A stretch of 17,708 bases of DNA. Origin: JBLNDG01 sp050261415 (GTDB taxonomy: Bacteria; Bacillota; Clostridia; Lutisporales; Lutisporaceae). The notes beneath the pieces are model-generated. The model was given only the letters and a program-made list of their open reading frames with translations, was not told the origin of the DNA and ran no database searches. Made by a program: the position numbers and the translations under genes. Each line of letters opens with the position of its first letter. Position 1 is the first letter of the stretch. Shown here one piece after another: positions 7,559-16,135 of the stretch. The DNA lies in NCBI GenBank assembly GCA_050261415.1, contig JBLNDG010000214.1, forward strand, positions 1-17,708. Reading direction: 5' to 3'.

Positions 7559-8803
7559 CTACTTTGCCAAGTTTTCTGTCGTTTTCGGCATTTTATCAGC
7601 ATACTTTTCCACGAACAGTGATGGAATTACTGCATACATTGCAGCTGCTTTCACCAGTTCATTCTTCCAGGTCTTTTCGTTTGGAGCGTGAGCCTGGTCT
7701 TCATGACCCGGACCAAAGCCTATACATGGTATGCCGTATTTACCCATGATAGAAACACCGTTTGTAGAGAATGTCCATTTATCCAATACCGGTTCATCAT
7801 TAAACAGCCCTCTATAAGCTTCAAGCAGCGTACTGCAAACAGGATGATCCTCTTCAATGAACCAGGTTGGGAAATAAGCTTCCGTAGGGTACACCAGGTC
7901 CGTATATGAAGGCCTGCTGTATGGGTACATCGTTACTTCAGCCTTTGCTGCTTTAACGGAGGGCAATTCTCTTATCTGGTTCATTGCATACTCTCCGTTT
8001 TCGCCTGCAGTCAGCCTCCTGTCTATTGAAATCCAGCAGCTGTCTGCTACCGCGCATCTTGATGGTGATGTATGGAATATCTCAGATACAGTCAGAGTAC
8101 CTTTTCCAAGGAACGGATGGCTTATAAGCCTCTCATTGAGTTCATTCAATTCCATAAGAATCGGCGCCATTTTGTAAATGGCATTGTCGCCTCTCTCCGG
8201 TGCAGAACCGTGGCAGCTTATACCCTGAGTCGTTACTTTGATTTCCATTCTTCCTCTGTGTCCTCTGTATATACGGCAGGAAGTCGGTTCTGTAATAACA
8301 ACAAATTCCGGTCTGATGTTCAATTCCTTTATAATGTACTGCCAGCACAAACCGTCACAATCTTCTTCCTGTACCGATCCTACTATTAATAACGTAAAAT
8401 CATTCTCCAGCTTCAAATCTTTAATTATTTTTCCCGCATAGACCATTGAAGCCATGCCGCCTGCCTGGTCACTTGCACCTCTGCCGAGGATTATTTCATC
8501 ATCCTCATAGCCATTGTACGGGTCATAGTTCCAGTTCTTTATATTCCCCACACCCACTGTATCAATGTGTGCATCCATTGCTATCAAGTGTTTCCCATGT
8601 CCTATATACCCGAAGACATTACCCATCGGATCCAGTTCAACCTTGTCAAAACCGACCTCTTTCATTTCCTTCATTATCCTCTGGATGACCTCTTTTTCAC
8701 CGCAGCTTTCACTTGGAATCGCGATCATATCCCTGAGAAATTTTGACATTTGCGGTTTATATTTATTTGCCAGTTCAAGTATTTGTTTAAAATCATATGC
8801 CAT
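7559..8803 (-). CDS. ygeY: YgeY family M20 metallohydrolase (selenium/purine cluster hydrolase)
   Basis: 414-residue cytoplasmic M20-family zinc hydrolase of the YgeY subgroup. M20 motifs are intact: DAHIDTV (77-83; metal His79, Asp81), LGRGASDQAGG (106-116; bridging Asp112), QEED (145-148; catalytic Glu146, metal Glu147), ITEPT (170-174; Glu172), the dimer-domain histidine in SCHGSAPE (196-203; His198) and the C-terminal metal histidine in GPGHEDQAHAPNE (364-376; probably His372). M20 enzymes hydrolyse peptide, N-acyl or N-carbamoyl bonds; in anaerobic urate breakdown YgeY is proposed to hydrolyse an N-linked ureido or acyl intermediate before carbamoyl transfer and deamination. This step is inference. 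ATG start with GGAGGG 7 nt upstream. It lies 20 nt after the TrpB-like PLP gene and 45 nt before ygfK, so translation in one operon is likely. Confidence 0.93.
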   Translation of the reverse strand: MAYDFKQILELANKYKPQMSKFLRDMIAIPSESCGEKEVIQRIMKEMKEVGFDKVELDPMGNVFGYIGHGKHLIAMDAHIDTVGVGNIKNWNYDPYNGYEDDEIILGRGASDQAGGMASMVYAGKIIKDLKLENDFTLLIVGSVQEEDCDGLCWQYIIKELNIRPEFVVITEPTSCRIYRGHRGRMEIKVTTQGISCHGSAPERGDNAIYKMAPILMELNELNERLISHPFLGKGTLTVSEIFHTSPSRCAVADSCWISIDRRLTAGENGEYAMNQIRELPSVKAAKAEVTMYPYSRPSYTDLVYPTEAYFPTWFIEEDHPVCSTLLEAYRGLFNDEPVLDKWTFSTNGVSIMGKYGIPCIGFGPGHEDQAHAPNEKTWKNELVKAAAMYAVIPSLFVEKYADKMPKTTENLAK

Positions 8804-8823
8804 TTAAGACCCTCCTAGAATTT

Positions 8824-10311
8824 TTATAGTTCCTTAGCCAGACCCGTTCTTTCATTGAACTGTTCAATCAACCTGTCAAGCTCAGGCCCCATCTTGTGCA
8901 ATCTTCCCCAATAATTGTCGTAATCGTACCACTGGTCATTCAGCTCATCCAGATCATACATCTGCTGCTCAATCCAGGTGTAGTACTTGAGATTATGGAT
9001 ACGTTTCCTGCTCTGGTAAGTCAGTTCTTCCATGCTGTCAGTCCTTAAGCCCATTACGTATCTGTTATAATCTATAGCTGCATCAAGCTGCTGATATTCC
9101 CTGCCTCTTTCCTCTTCCATCTCTTTAAGCCTTGATTTGTACATATCTGCAGAGTCCGTGAGTATTGTCATTACAATATCATCCTCTGTAAGCTCATAAT
9201 ATTTTGCGAATTTTATGCAGGATATGATGTTTGCAGCACCTGAAATTCCAACCCAGGAAAGCTTCTCTATAATCTCTTCCGGAACTCCCTGCCTTCTCAG
9301 GTATTCCTGTCCGGCAGGTTCATTGAAGAGGCGGAACATTCCCAGGCTGTCATTGTCATCTATTGCGATAATCATATCTGTATTCTTTACGTTATGAATC
9401 CACGGCACATGCTTGTCACCTATACCCTCAATCCTGTGGTCGCCAAAGCCGTTATTCAGTAGTGTCGGACATTGCAGTGCTTCTCCAACAGCAATCTTAG
9501 CCTTTGGATACTGGTCCTTTATATAATCGCCGCTGCCCAGTGTCCCTGCCGAGCCGGAGGTCAGGCATACACCTGCGACTCTTCCCTTTGAGCCTGCTTC
9601 TGCTTTTATTACCTCTTCCATGGCATGACCCGTAACTTCATAGTGCCATAAATGGTTGCCAAGCTCTCCAAACTGGTTCAATATAACAACATTATCCCTG
9701 GTTCTACGGAGTTCCCATGTCTTGTCGTATATTTCCTTTACATTACTCTCGCAGCCTGGTGTAGCTATAACTTCTCCGGCTACTGTCTTCAGCCATTCAA
9801 AGCGTTCCCTGCTCATATTCTCCGGCAGTATTGCAATGGAGCTGCAGCCGAGAAGTGTGGAATTATAAGCCCCGCCACGGCAGTAGTTTCCTGTGGAAGG
9901 CCAAACCGCCTGGTGATAGGTTGGGTCAAATTGTCCGGTAACCAGGCGCGGAACCAGGCATGCAAAGCTGGCGCCCACCTTATGTGCTCCGGTAGGGAAG
10001 AATTTTCCCACCATGGCAAAGATCCTGGCTTTAACACCGGAAATTTCCGGAGGAATTTCTATATAATTAGGTAATTTATTGTACAATCCGCCTTTACTAA
10101 CAGGTTCATTTTTCCATGAAATCCTGAATAGGTTGATTGGATCGACATCCCACAAGCCTGTATTTTTCAGTTTTTCCTTAACCTTTGCCGGTATCTTGTC
10201 AGGATCCTTCATTTGAGCCAGAGTTGGAATAACGATATTCCTTTCCTTGGCATTCTGCACGGCTTTCTTAAGCCCTTCCTCATTAACCGTCAAATCAATT
10301 AGCTTTCTCAT
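8824..10311 (-). CDS. TrpB-like fold-type II pyridoxal-phosphate enzyme, cluster-specific, substrate unknown
   Basis: 495-residue PLP enzyme of the tryptophan synthase beta/cysteine synthase fold. FFPTGAHKVGAS (104-115) resembles the TrpB active-site segment and makes Lys111 the likely Schiff-base lysine; TSGSAGTLGSG (251-261) is a phosphate-binding glycine loop; PSTGNYCRGGAYN (138-150) is the substrate-loop region. It carries an extra C-terminal region (about 390-495) rich in charged and aromatic residues, including WYDYDNYWGRLH (461-472), not found in ordinary TrpB. It is not the roughly 400-residue YgeX diaminopropionate ammonia-lyase, yet with the threonine synthase-like neighbour it fills the place that YgeX has between YgeW and YgeY in E. 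coli. A lyase or beta-replacement reaction on 2,3-diaminopropionate or a ureidoalanine is a reasonable guess. ATG start with GGAGGG 7 nt upstream; 25 nt after the preceding gene, 20 nt before ygeY. Confidence 0.85.
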   Translation of the reverse strand: MRKLIDLTVNEEGLKKAVQNAKERNIVIPTLAQMKDPDKIPAKVKEKLKNTGLWDVDPINLFRISWKNEPVSKGGLYNKLPNYIEIPPEISGVKARIFAMVGKFFPTGAHKVGASFACLVPRLVTGQFDPTYHQAVWPSTGNYCRGGAYNSTLLGCSSIAILPENMSRERFEWLKTVAGEVIATPGCESNVKEIYDKTWELRRTRDNVVILNQFGELGNHLWHYEVTGHAMEEVIKAEAGSKGRVAGVCLTSGSAGTLGSGDYIKDQYPKAKIAVGEALQCPTLLNNGFGDHRIEGIGDKHVPWIHNVKNTDMIIAIDDNDSLGMFRLFNEPAGQEYLRRQGVPEEIIEKLSWVGISGAANIISCIKFAKYYELTEDDIVMTILTDSADMYKSRLKEMEEERGREYQQLDAAIDYNRYVMGLRTDSMEELTYQSRKRIHNLKYYTWIEQQMYDLDELNDQWYDYDNYWGRLHKMGPELDRLIEQFNERTGLAKEL

Positions 10312-10336
10312 TCTTTACCCTCCATTGTTTATATAA

Positions 10337-11572
10337 TTATTCTTTGATAATCCTTTTGACATCTTCAATATCCGGCTCCACATGGTTTGCTTTTCCTGCA
10401 GCTTTCATAGCGCTCTTTATATCCTTGAGACCGCTTCCGCTTACTATGCTTACAACTCTTTCGCCACCTTTAAGCAACCCAAGCTTGTTCATTTTCATAA
10501 TTCCTGCAAAGCTTGTAACCCCTGCAGGCTCTCCGAAAACACCTGTTTTCCGGGCAAGTATCTTCATCGCTGAGAGTATTTCTTCATCGGATACATCTAC
10601 CATATATCCTCCGGATTCATGTATGGCATTTAATGCCTTAATGCCATTTCGAGGTATTCCTACAGAAATACTGTCTGCAATGGTCTCCGGTACCTTATAA
10701 TCAAATTCATATGTATTCTTTTGGAAGGCTCTTGTCACGGGGTTGGAGTTTTCTGCCTGAACGCCTACAATCTTAGGAAACTTGTCAATCAAGCCAAGTG
10801 TATAGCATTCCTTGAAGCCCTTCCAGACCCCACCAATGGAACAGCCGTCTCCGACAGCTACGACTGCTATATCAGGAGCCTGAAAGTGGAGCTGCTCACA
10901 AATCTCATAAGCAACTGTCTTCTTGCCTTCCAGTAAATATGGATTTATTGCACAGCTCCTGTTATACCAGCCGAATTCATCGGCCGCCTTGAAGCAAAGT
11001 TCTACTGCTTCATCATATGTACCTTTTACCAGGAATACATTTGAACCGTATATGAGGAGCTGTGTTACCTTGGCTTCCGGAACTGTTTCCGGTACAAATA
11101 TATATGTTTTTATCCCTGCACTCGCAGCAAACCCTGATAGTGAGGATGCTGCGTTTCCGGTTGATGCCGCACACATTACGTATCTATTAAGCTCAATGGC
11201 CTTTGCAACCCCTACAGCACTTGCCCTGTCCTTGAGTGACGCAGTAGGATTTCTTGAATCATCCTTTAGGTAAAAGCTGTTCAGTCCGGTTTCCTCCGAA
11301 AGCGCTTTTATATTATAGAGAGGCGTCCACCCCGCCTGGAGCGGCTGTATCCCCTTGGTATCCTCCAGCGGTATTGCGGGAAGATAACGCCATAATGAGT
11401 AATCCGTGTTTTTCTTCAGATAATCATGTGTCAATTCCTTTTTAATCCGGTCATAGTCCAGGACAACATCCAGAATCCCGTCAATTCCGCAATCCGGGCA
11501 TGTATAAAGTACCTCCTCCGGATTATACTCTCTTCCGCACTTAACGCATTTGAGCTTCAATACCTTGCTCAT
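10337..11572 (-). CDS. Threonine synthase-like PLP enzyme with N-terminal zinc ribbon
   Basis: 411-residue fold-type II PLP enzyme. The N-terminus holds a zinc-ribbon pattern (C9, C12, C25, C28) seen in many bacterial and archaeal threonine synthases. NPTASLKDRAS (108-118) places the PLP lysine at Lys114; ASTGNAASS (136-144) and GDGCSIGG (241-248) are cofactor and phosphate loops; FGEPAG (346-351) is a C-terminal family motif. True threonine synthase acts on O-phosphohomoserine, but there is no homoserine pathway gene nearby, and its position beside a second PLP enzyme within a purine cluster suggests a role on a urate-derived amino acid such as 2,3-diaminopropionate. The ATG at 11572 is chosen over a TTG 18 nt upstream because AGGTGGAGGA directly precedes it. 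The stop lies 25 nt before the TrpB-like gene. Confidence 0.85.
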   Translation of the reverse strand: MSKVLKLKCVKCGREYNPEEVLYTCPDCGIDGILDVVLDYDRIKKELTHDYLKKNTDYSLWRYLPAIPLEDTKGIQPLQAGWTPLYNIKALSEETGLNSFYLKDDSRNPTASLKDRASAVGVAKAIELNRYVMCAASTGNAASSLSGFAASAGIKTYIFVPETVPEAKVTQLLIYGSNVFLVKGTYDEAVELCFKAADEFGWYNRSCAINPYLLEGKKTVAYEICEQLHFQAPDIAVVAVGDGCSIGGVWKGFKECYTLGLIDKFPKIVGVQAENSNPVTRAFQKNTYEFDYKVPETIADSISVGIPRNGIKALNAIHESGGYMVDVSDEEILSAMKILARKTGVFGEPAGVTSFAGIMKMNKLGLLKGGERVVSIVSGSGLKDIKSAMKAAGKANHVEPDIEDVKRIIKE

Positions 11573-11582
11573 TCCTCCACCT
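11573..11582 (-). promoter_or_regulatory. Ribosome binding site deciding the start of the threonine synthase-like gene
   Basis: AGGTGGAGGA on the minus strand abuts the ATG at 11572; AGGTG is 5 nt away, a workable spacing. The alternative TTG at 11590 would place this site inside the coding region and has no such sequence upstream. Confidence 0.6.
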
Positions 11583-11599
11583 GCTTTCAAAAACTATAT

Positions 11600-14158
11600 T
11601 TAAATAATCGAATATGGTGTCCCCTTTAAAGGCAGCTCAAGCCTTCTTATACCGTCAAACCTTTCATAAGCTGAAGCCACCGCTGCAGCCACCGGAATCA
11701 AGGCTATCTCGCCGATTCCTTTTGCGCCGTATGCCAGCTCGGATTGGTTCTTTTCTATTATTTTTACTTCAATTTCCGGGATTTCAGTAGCTCTTAACAA
11801 ACCAAGCGTCCCGAACTTCGATTTTACAAATCCTTTCTCATAAACCAGCTTCTCTTTCAAGGCTGAGCCCAAACCCATTATTACGCCGCCCTCCACCTGC
11901 CCTTCCAGGCTCAGTGGGTTTATTGCCCTTCCTATATCATGGGCAGCAACTATCTTTGCTACCTTTCCGTCACCACCGAGTACCGCTACATGGGTAGCAT
12001 AGCTGTATGCTACGTGGGTTTGCGGGTTCCCCTTGCCTGAGCTAATAGGATCTGTAATTCCGTTGAATTCGCCTTCAAAGTCCTGGCCTTCCAACTCTTT
12101 CAAGGCTTTTGTTTCCAAAGCTGCCTTCAGTTTGAGTGCGGCCTGGCGGCATGCTTCACCGGTAAACAAGGTTTGTCTTGAAGCGGTCGTTGCCCCTGAA
12201 TCCGGGCATAGTAAAGAATCCGGCTGAGTGAAGATAATCTGGGTACCATCAATTCCTATTGTTTCAGATACTATTTGTATCATTACGGTAGCCAAACCCT
12301 GCCCTATGCAGGATGCTGCAGAATAAATGACCACATTGCCGTCTTTTACCCTAATACGGCAGCGGCCTATATCCTGTAAGCCCACGCCTATGCCGATGTT
12401 TTTTAATGCACATGCGATTCCGGCATATTTATTGTTATAATAATCATCCTTAACTGCAAGCAAGGTTTCCTTAACAGCAGTATCCTCACCGCAAATCTGG
12501 CCGTTGGCAAGAACCATTCCGGGCTCAACCGCGTTTCTGTACCGGATTTCCCACCTGTCCAACCCAACCAGGTCCGCCAATTGATCCATATTGGCTTCTG
12601 CACCGAAATTTGACTGGGGCACCCCAAAGCCTCTGAATGCTCCTGCCGGAGGATTATTAGTATATACACAATACCCATCCAATTCTACATTTGGAATACT
12701 GTATGGGCCGCAGGCATGGGTGCAGGCCCGCTCTAAAACGGCAGTCCCCAGTGATGCATATGCACCAGTATCAGCAATAATTTTAACAGTCATCACGGTA
12801 AGCATGCCCTGCTCATCACAGCCTGTCGTAATTTCCATCTCCATGCCGTGCCGTTTCGGATGGCATAATAAGCTTTCTTCTCTTGTAAAGGTATATTTAC
12901 AAGGCTTCTTTGTATAAAAAGTGCCTAAAGCCGCGTAATGTTGAACGCTCAAATCCTCTTTGCCTCCGAAGCCTCCCCCCACATTCTGAAGAATTATTCT
13001 TACTTTATCATGGGGCAGACCCAATACACGGCATATTTCATCATGGTCGTGAGTAATACTTTGAGTGGAAACATATAAGGTCAGCATATCTCCATCGTAG
13101 AAAGCAACTGCGCTTTCGGGTTCGATAAAGGCATGCTCCAGGGGAGGTGTTCTATAAGTGTTTTTCACTATGTATTTGGATGCAGCCAAAGCTTCCTCCG
13201 GGTTTCCCCTCTTTACATAGGTCCTGGATAACAGGTTACCCTTTTCATGAACCTTAGGCGCGCCAGTCTCCAAAGCTTTTCTGGGATCTGTAACAGGCTC
13301 CAATTCCTCATACTCTACTTCAATATATTTTAAAGCCTCATCGGAAATCTCTTTTGTTCTCGCAACAACCGCCGCTACAGCATCTCCTGCACAGCGCGTC
13401 ATTTCTCCAATGGGTACAAATGTCGGCCAATCCTTAAAAATATATCCTTGATAATTTTCCCCCGGCACTTCCGCCGCTGTCAAAACAGCCTCTACACCTT
13501 CCATAGTCCTAGCCTTTCCGGTATCAATAGACAGCACCCTTGCACGGGGCTTCATTGCCCTAAGAACAGAAACATAAAGCATATCCTCCATGAAAACATC
13601 ATCGCAATAAGTTGCTTCACCCAGTGTCTTTTGTATGGCATCAACCCTGCGCCAGTTCTGTCCGATATTGGAACTAAATGTATTCAAGCTGATATGCTTC
13701 GATTCTCTTATAGCTTCCGCGGCTAGCATGATTCCTTTAATAATCTTTACATAGCCGGTACATCTGCAAATATTATTTTTTATAGCTTTCTTTATGTCTT
13801 CCTCTGCAGGGTTCAGGTTTTTATCCAATAATGCTTTGGCACTCAGCACCATCCCTGGCGTGCAAAAGCCGCATTGTACTGCTCCTGCTTCAGCGAAGGC
13901 ATTTGAATATATTTCCCTTTCCAACCTGCTGAGGCCTTCGACAGTAAGCACTTCTTTATCCTGTAGCTTATCAACCTTCATAGTGCAGGACCTTACCGCC
14001 TTGCCATCTATCAAAACCGTACAGCTGCCGCATACGCCTTCACCACAGCCATTTTTGACAGAGGTCAGCTTTTCTGTTTCTCTCAGGTATTTCAAAAGTG
14101 CCGTTCCGTTTTGTACGGATACTACTCTTCCGTTAAGCCTGAAGTTCACCAAAGGCAT
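11600..14158 (-). CDS. Selenium-dependent-type xanthine dehydrogenase, fused [2Fe-2S] and molybdopterin domains
   Basis: 852-residue molybdenum hydroxylase. Residues about 3-155 (numbered from a GTG one codon earlier) form the XdhC-like Fe-S part: plant-type [2Fe-2S] cysteines C39, C44, C47, C59 and the second cluster C97, C100, C132, C134 in QCGFC..ICRCTGY. From about 170 follows the molybdopterin part: GGGFGGKED (395-403), PAGAFRGFGVPQ (505-516), CIGQG (618-622) and GAKGIGE (812-818; the usual catalytic Glu818). No FAD domain is present, so a partner is needed for electron exit. The layout matches the family annotated as selenium-dependent xanthine dehydrogenase; selenium there is a labile Mo ligand, not selenocysteine, and no in-frame TGA is seen. 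Likely interconverts xanthine/hypoxanthine/urate-type oxopurines. ATG at 14158 preferred over the adjacent GTG; AAAGG lies 6 nt before it. It follows tetR by 10 nt. Confidence 0.92.
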   Translation of the reverse strand: MPLVNFRLNGRVVSVQNGTALLKYLRETEKLTSVKNGCGEGVCGSCTVLIDGKAVRSCTMKVDKLQDKEVLTVEGLSRLEREIYSNAFAEAGAVQCGFCTPGMVLSAKALLDKNLNPAEEDIKKAIKNNICRCTGYVKIIKGIMLAAEAIRESKHISLNTFSSNIGQNWRRVDAIQKTLGEATYCDDVFMEDMLYVSVLRAMKPRARVLSIDTGKARTMEGVEAVLTAAEVPGENYQGYIFKDWPTFVPIGEMTRCAGDAVAAVVARTKEISDEALKYIEVEYEELEPVTDPRKALETGAPKVHEKGNLLSRTYVKRGNPEEALAASKYIVKNTYRTPPLEHAFIEPESAVAFYDGDMLTLYVSTQSITHDHDEICRVLGLPHDKVRIILQNVGGGFGGKEDLSVQHYAALGTFYTKKPCKYTFTREESLLCHPKRHGMEMEITTGCDEQGMLTVMTVKIIADTGAYASLGTAVLERACTHACGPYSIPNVELDGYCVYTNNPPAGAFRGFGVPQSNFGAEANMDQLADLVGLDRWEIRYRNAVEPGMVLANGQICGEDTAVKETLLAVKDDYYNNKYAGIACALKNIGIGVGLQDIGRCRIRVKDGNVVIYSAASCIGQGLATVMIQIVSETIGIDGTQIIFTQPDSLLCPDSGATTASRQTLFTGEACRQAALKLKAALETKALKELEGQDFEGEFNGITDPISSGKGNPQTHVAYSYATHVAVLGGDGKVAKIVAAHDIGRAINPLSLEGQVEGGVIMGLGSALKEKLVYEKGFVKSKFGTLGLLRATEIPEIEVKIIEKNQSELAYGAKGIGEIALIPVAAAVASAYERFDGIRRLELPLKGTPYSII

Positions 14159-14168
14159 CACCTACCTT

Positions 14169-14747
14169 TTATTTGAGGAAATCAAGTATCATTTTCTCTG
14201 CTGCTTCAAAATAGTCATCCAGGTCGAATTTTCCCTCATCCATAAGATATTGCATGGATGCTCCCATCATAATGGATACTATCAAGTATGGAAGCATACT
14301 GTAATATGCGGATTTTTTCTCTTCAAAGTTTGGCTCCTGTTTTAGAACCTCTGTTATGTTATTTGTCCAGATGTCAAAAACGTCCCTAAACTTTTCCCTT
14401 ATTTCAGGGTCTGCCGTTCCCTGCACCCAGAAGTCAAACTGCACATAGTCAATTTTCTTATGGTTTAAAATGTCATCCTTTTTTTCGTGAAAGAGTCCTT
14501 GAAGGTTTTCAACAAATGATTTTTCCTTCAAATCAACCGAGCTCATCCTTTTCTGTGTAAACCTCTCCTGGATGTTGTCCAGCAGAGCAATCAACAGATC
14601 ATTTTTAGTCGGGTAATAGTAATGTACATTGGATTGCAGCATACCTGCTTCTTTGGCAATAAGATGCATTCTTGTACCGCTTATCTTGTTCTGGGCTACT
14701 ATTTCAAAGGCAGCGTCCAGTATTTTATTTGTAATTTCATTAGCCAT
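14169..14747 (-). CDS. TetR/AcrR family transcriptional regulator
   Basis: 192-residue regulator. The N-terminal helix-turn-helix domain spans about 5-55: ILDAAFEIV (9-17), TRMHLIAKEAGM (25-36) and the recognition region SNVHYYYPTKNDLLIALL (39-56), the classic TetR pattern. The C-terminal half is a predicted helical ligand/dimer domain with a hydrophobic segment near YLIVSIMMGASMQYLM. It is the second gene after the mapped promoter and overlaps the cluster closely (10 nt before the xanthine dehydrogenase gene), so it probably senses a purine intermediate and controls this cluster, most likely as a repressor. A dyad over the expected transcription start upstream of ygeW is a candidate operator. 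ATG start with GAGG 7 nt upstream. Ligand unknown. Confidence 0.92.
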   Translation of the reverse strand: MANEITNKILDAAFEIVAQNKISGTRMHLIAKEAGMLQSNVHYYYPTKNDLLIALLDNIQERFTQKRMSSVDLKEKSFVENLQGLFHEKKDDILNHKKIDYVQFDFWVQGTADPEIREKFRDVFDIWTNNITEVLKQEPNFEEKKSAYYSMLPYLIVSIMMGASMQYLMDEGKFDLDDYFEAAEKMILDFLK

Positions 14748-14766
14748 TCAAAAGCCTCATTTCGTT

Positions 14767-14774
14767 ATTTTATA
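14767..14774 (-). promoter_or_regulatory. Weak candidate -10 element upstream of tetR
   Basis: TATAAAAT on the minus strand lies about 20-27 nt before the tetR start. No good -35 hexamer stands 16-18 bp upstream (best is TACAGA), so an internal promoter for tetR is possible but poorly supported. Confidence 0.25.
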
Positions 14775-14824
14775 TCAACACTTATTAATATTCTGTATCT
14801 CAAGTTTTTATAAGAAAATAGGAA

Positions 14825-14855
14825 GGTGGCTTGCAGAGACGGTAAACAAGCCACT
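14825..14855 (-). terminator. Hairpin between ygeW and tetR, possible partial terminator or processing site
   Basis: GTGGCTTG (14826-14833) and CAAGCCAC (14847-14854) form a perfect 8-bp stem, extendable by one G-T pair, with a 13-nt loop. Read on the minus strand it comes 36 nt after the ygeW stop and is followed by a T-rich tract (TTCCTATTTTCTT). The tail is interrupted and the loop large, so full termination is doubtful; it could set the ratio of YgeW to the downstream genes. Confidence 0.45.
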
Positions 14856-14890
14856 CAACCTAATTCAAGAAATGAATTTTTAACGCGGTC

Positions 14891-16087
14891 TTATTTACCT
14901 GAAAACCTTGGTCTACCTGAACTTAATAATGCTTCAAGAGTTTCAGGTACATTTTTGACTTTGCTCAGGAATATCATAGCCGCTATAATATATGGCTTAT
15001 AGCCGGCCTGCTTGTATAAAGGCGTACGGTAACGGTCAAACACAGAAGCAGCTACTTCGCCTGCCGTGCAGCTTATATCTGTTATATCAGCAGGCAGGCA
15101 GTGCAAATACAACGCTTTCCCGCCTTTTGTAAGCTTCATCATATCTTCTGTGCATTCCCAATCCTTATGATTTGCATTCTGCGCCAGCAGTTCTTTCTCA
15201 AGAGACTTGATTTCATCGAACCTGCCTTCCCCATAAAGTGTGGTCCTTTTCTCCATAGCAGCATAAGGTGCCCAACTCTTAGGGTAAACTATATCAGCAT
15301 TTTCGAAGGCCTCTTTTATTGAATCGGTCTTAACAAACCTTCCTCCACTTTTTGCTGCATTTGCTTTTGCTATATCCTCAACATCAGAGAGAAGTTCATA
15401 GCCCTCGGGGTGAGCCAGTGTCACATCCATTCCCATTCTTGTCATGAGCCCTATTACTCCCTGGGGTACCGACAAAGGTTTGCCGTAAGAAGGAGAATAA
15501 GCCCAGGTCATGGCAATCTTCTTGCCCTTAAGCTTTTCCACTCCTCCGAAATGATTGATCAGATGAAGCATGTCAGCCATGCACTGAGTGGGGTGGTCAA
15601 TATCGCACTGTAAATTTACAAGGGTTGGTCTCTGTTCGAGCACTCCATCCTCATACCCGGTCTTAACAGCTTTAGAAACCTCTCTCATGTATGTATTGCC
15701 TTTGCCGATGTACATGTCGTCACGTATACCGATTACATCAGCCATAAAGGAAATCATGTTTGAAGTTTCACGCACTGTTTCACCGTGGGCTATCTGGGAT
15801 TTTCCTTCATCAAGGTCCTGGACCGTCAGGCCCAACAGATTGCAGGCACTGCTGAAGCTGAATCTGGTTCTTGTTGAATTATCCCTGAACAAAGATACTG
15901 CAAGCCCGCTGTCGAATATCCTGGGGGATATGTTGTTCTCCCTCATTTTCCTGAGTATATCTGCTACTTGAAATACAGCATGAATCTCATCGTCGGTTTT
16001 TTCCCAGGTCAATAAAAAATCATTATTGTACATGTTCCTGCTGTCGAGCTTTCCAAATTCTTTAATAAGCTTTTTTATTTCTTCCAT
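14891..16087 (-). CDS. ygeW: Knotted carbamoyltransferase YgeW
   Basis: 398-residue member of the aspartate/ornithine carbamoyltransferase superfamily, closely matching E. coli YgeW (396 residues) throughout. Carbamoyl-phosphate-binding motif FRDNSTRTRFS (67-77), DEGKSQIAHGETVRET (93-108), DHPTQ (164-168), TWAYSPSYGKPLSVPQG (194-210) and HCLPAD (329-334) are intact. In the anaerobic urate pathway it is proposed to transfer a carbamoyl group from a ureido compound (2,3-ureido/diaminopropionate type) to phosphate, yielding carbamoyl phosphate and hence ATP through a carbamate kinase, which is not in the window. The ATG at 16087 is chosen over upstream in-frame starts (ATG 16102, GTG 16144) because GGGAG lies 8 nt before it and the resulting length equals the family norm. 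It is the first gene after the consensus promoter at 16287-16315. Confidence 0.95.
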   Translation of the reverse strand: MEEIKKLIKEFGKLDSRNMYNNDFLLTWEKTDDEIHAVFQVADILRKMRENNISPRIFDSGLAVSLFRDNSTRTRFSFSSACNLLGLTVQDLDEGKSQIAHGETVRETSNMISFMADVIGIRDDMYIGKGNTYMREVSKAVKTGYEDGVLEQRPTLVNLQCDIDHPTQCMADMLHLINHFGGVEKLKGKKIAMTWAYSPSYGKPLSVPQGVIGLMTRMGMDVTLAHPEGYELLSDVEDIAKANAAKSGGRFVKTDSIKEAFENADIVYPKSWAPYAAMEKRTTLYGEGRFDEIKSLEKELLAQNANHKDWECTEDMMKLTKGGKALYLHCLPADITDISCTAGEVAASVFDRYRTPLYKQAGYKPYIIAAMIFLSKVKNVPETLEALLSSGRPRFSGK

Positions 16088-16095
16088 GCACTTCT

Positions 16096-16100
16096 CTCCC
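16096..16100 (-). promoter_or_regulatory. Ribosome binding site fixing the ygeW start
   Basis: GGGAG on the minus strand, 8 nt before the ATG at 16087. The upstream in-frame ATG at 16102 has only AT-rich sequence before it. Confidence 0.6.
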
Positions 16101-16135
16101 ATTAATTTTAATAATTTTCGGTTTTCTACATATAT

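Noticed and set aside
8824..10311. Assignment of the 495-residue PLP enzyme as YgeX or as the OrtB thiolase subunit
   Set aside because: Length and active-site segments differ from both; the GAHKV lysine motif is TrpB-like, so only a fold-level call is justified.
11600..14158. Selenocysteine (in-frame TGA) in the selenium-dependent-type xanthine dehydrogenase
   Set aside because: The frame is uninterrupted and the family is believed to use a labile selenium ligand, so no SECIS-type element is needed or seen.
13794..14345. 183-codon plus-strand open frame across the XDH/tetR junction
   Set aside because: It is antisense to two well-identified genes; the open frame follows from their codon usage.
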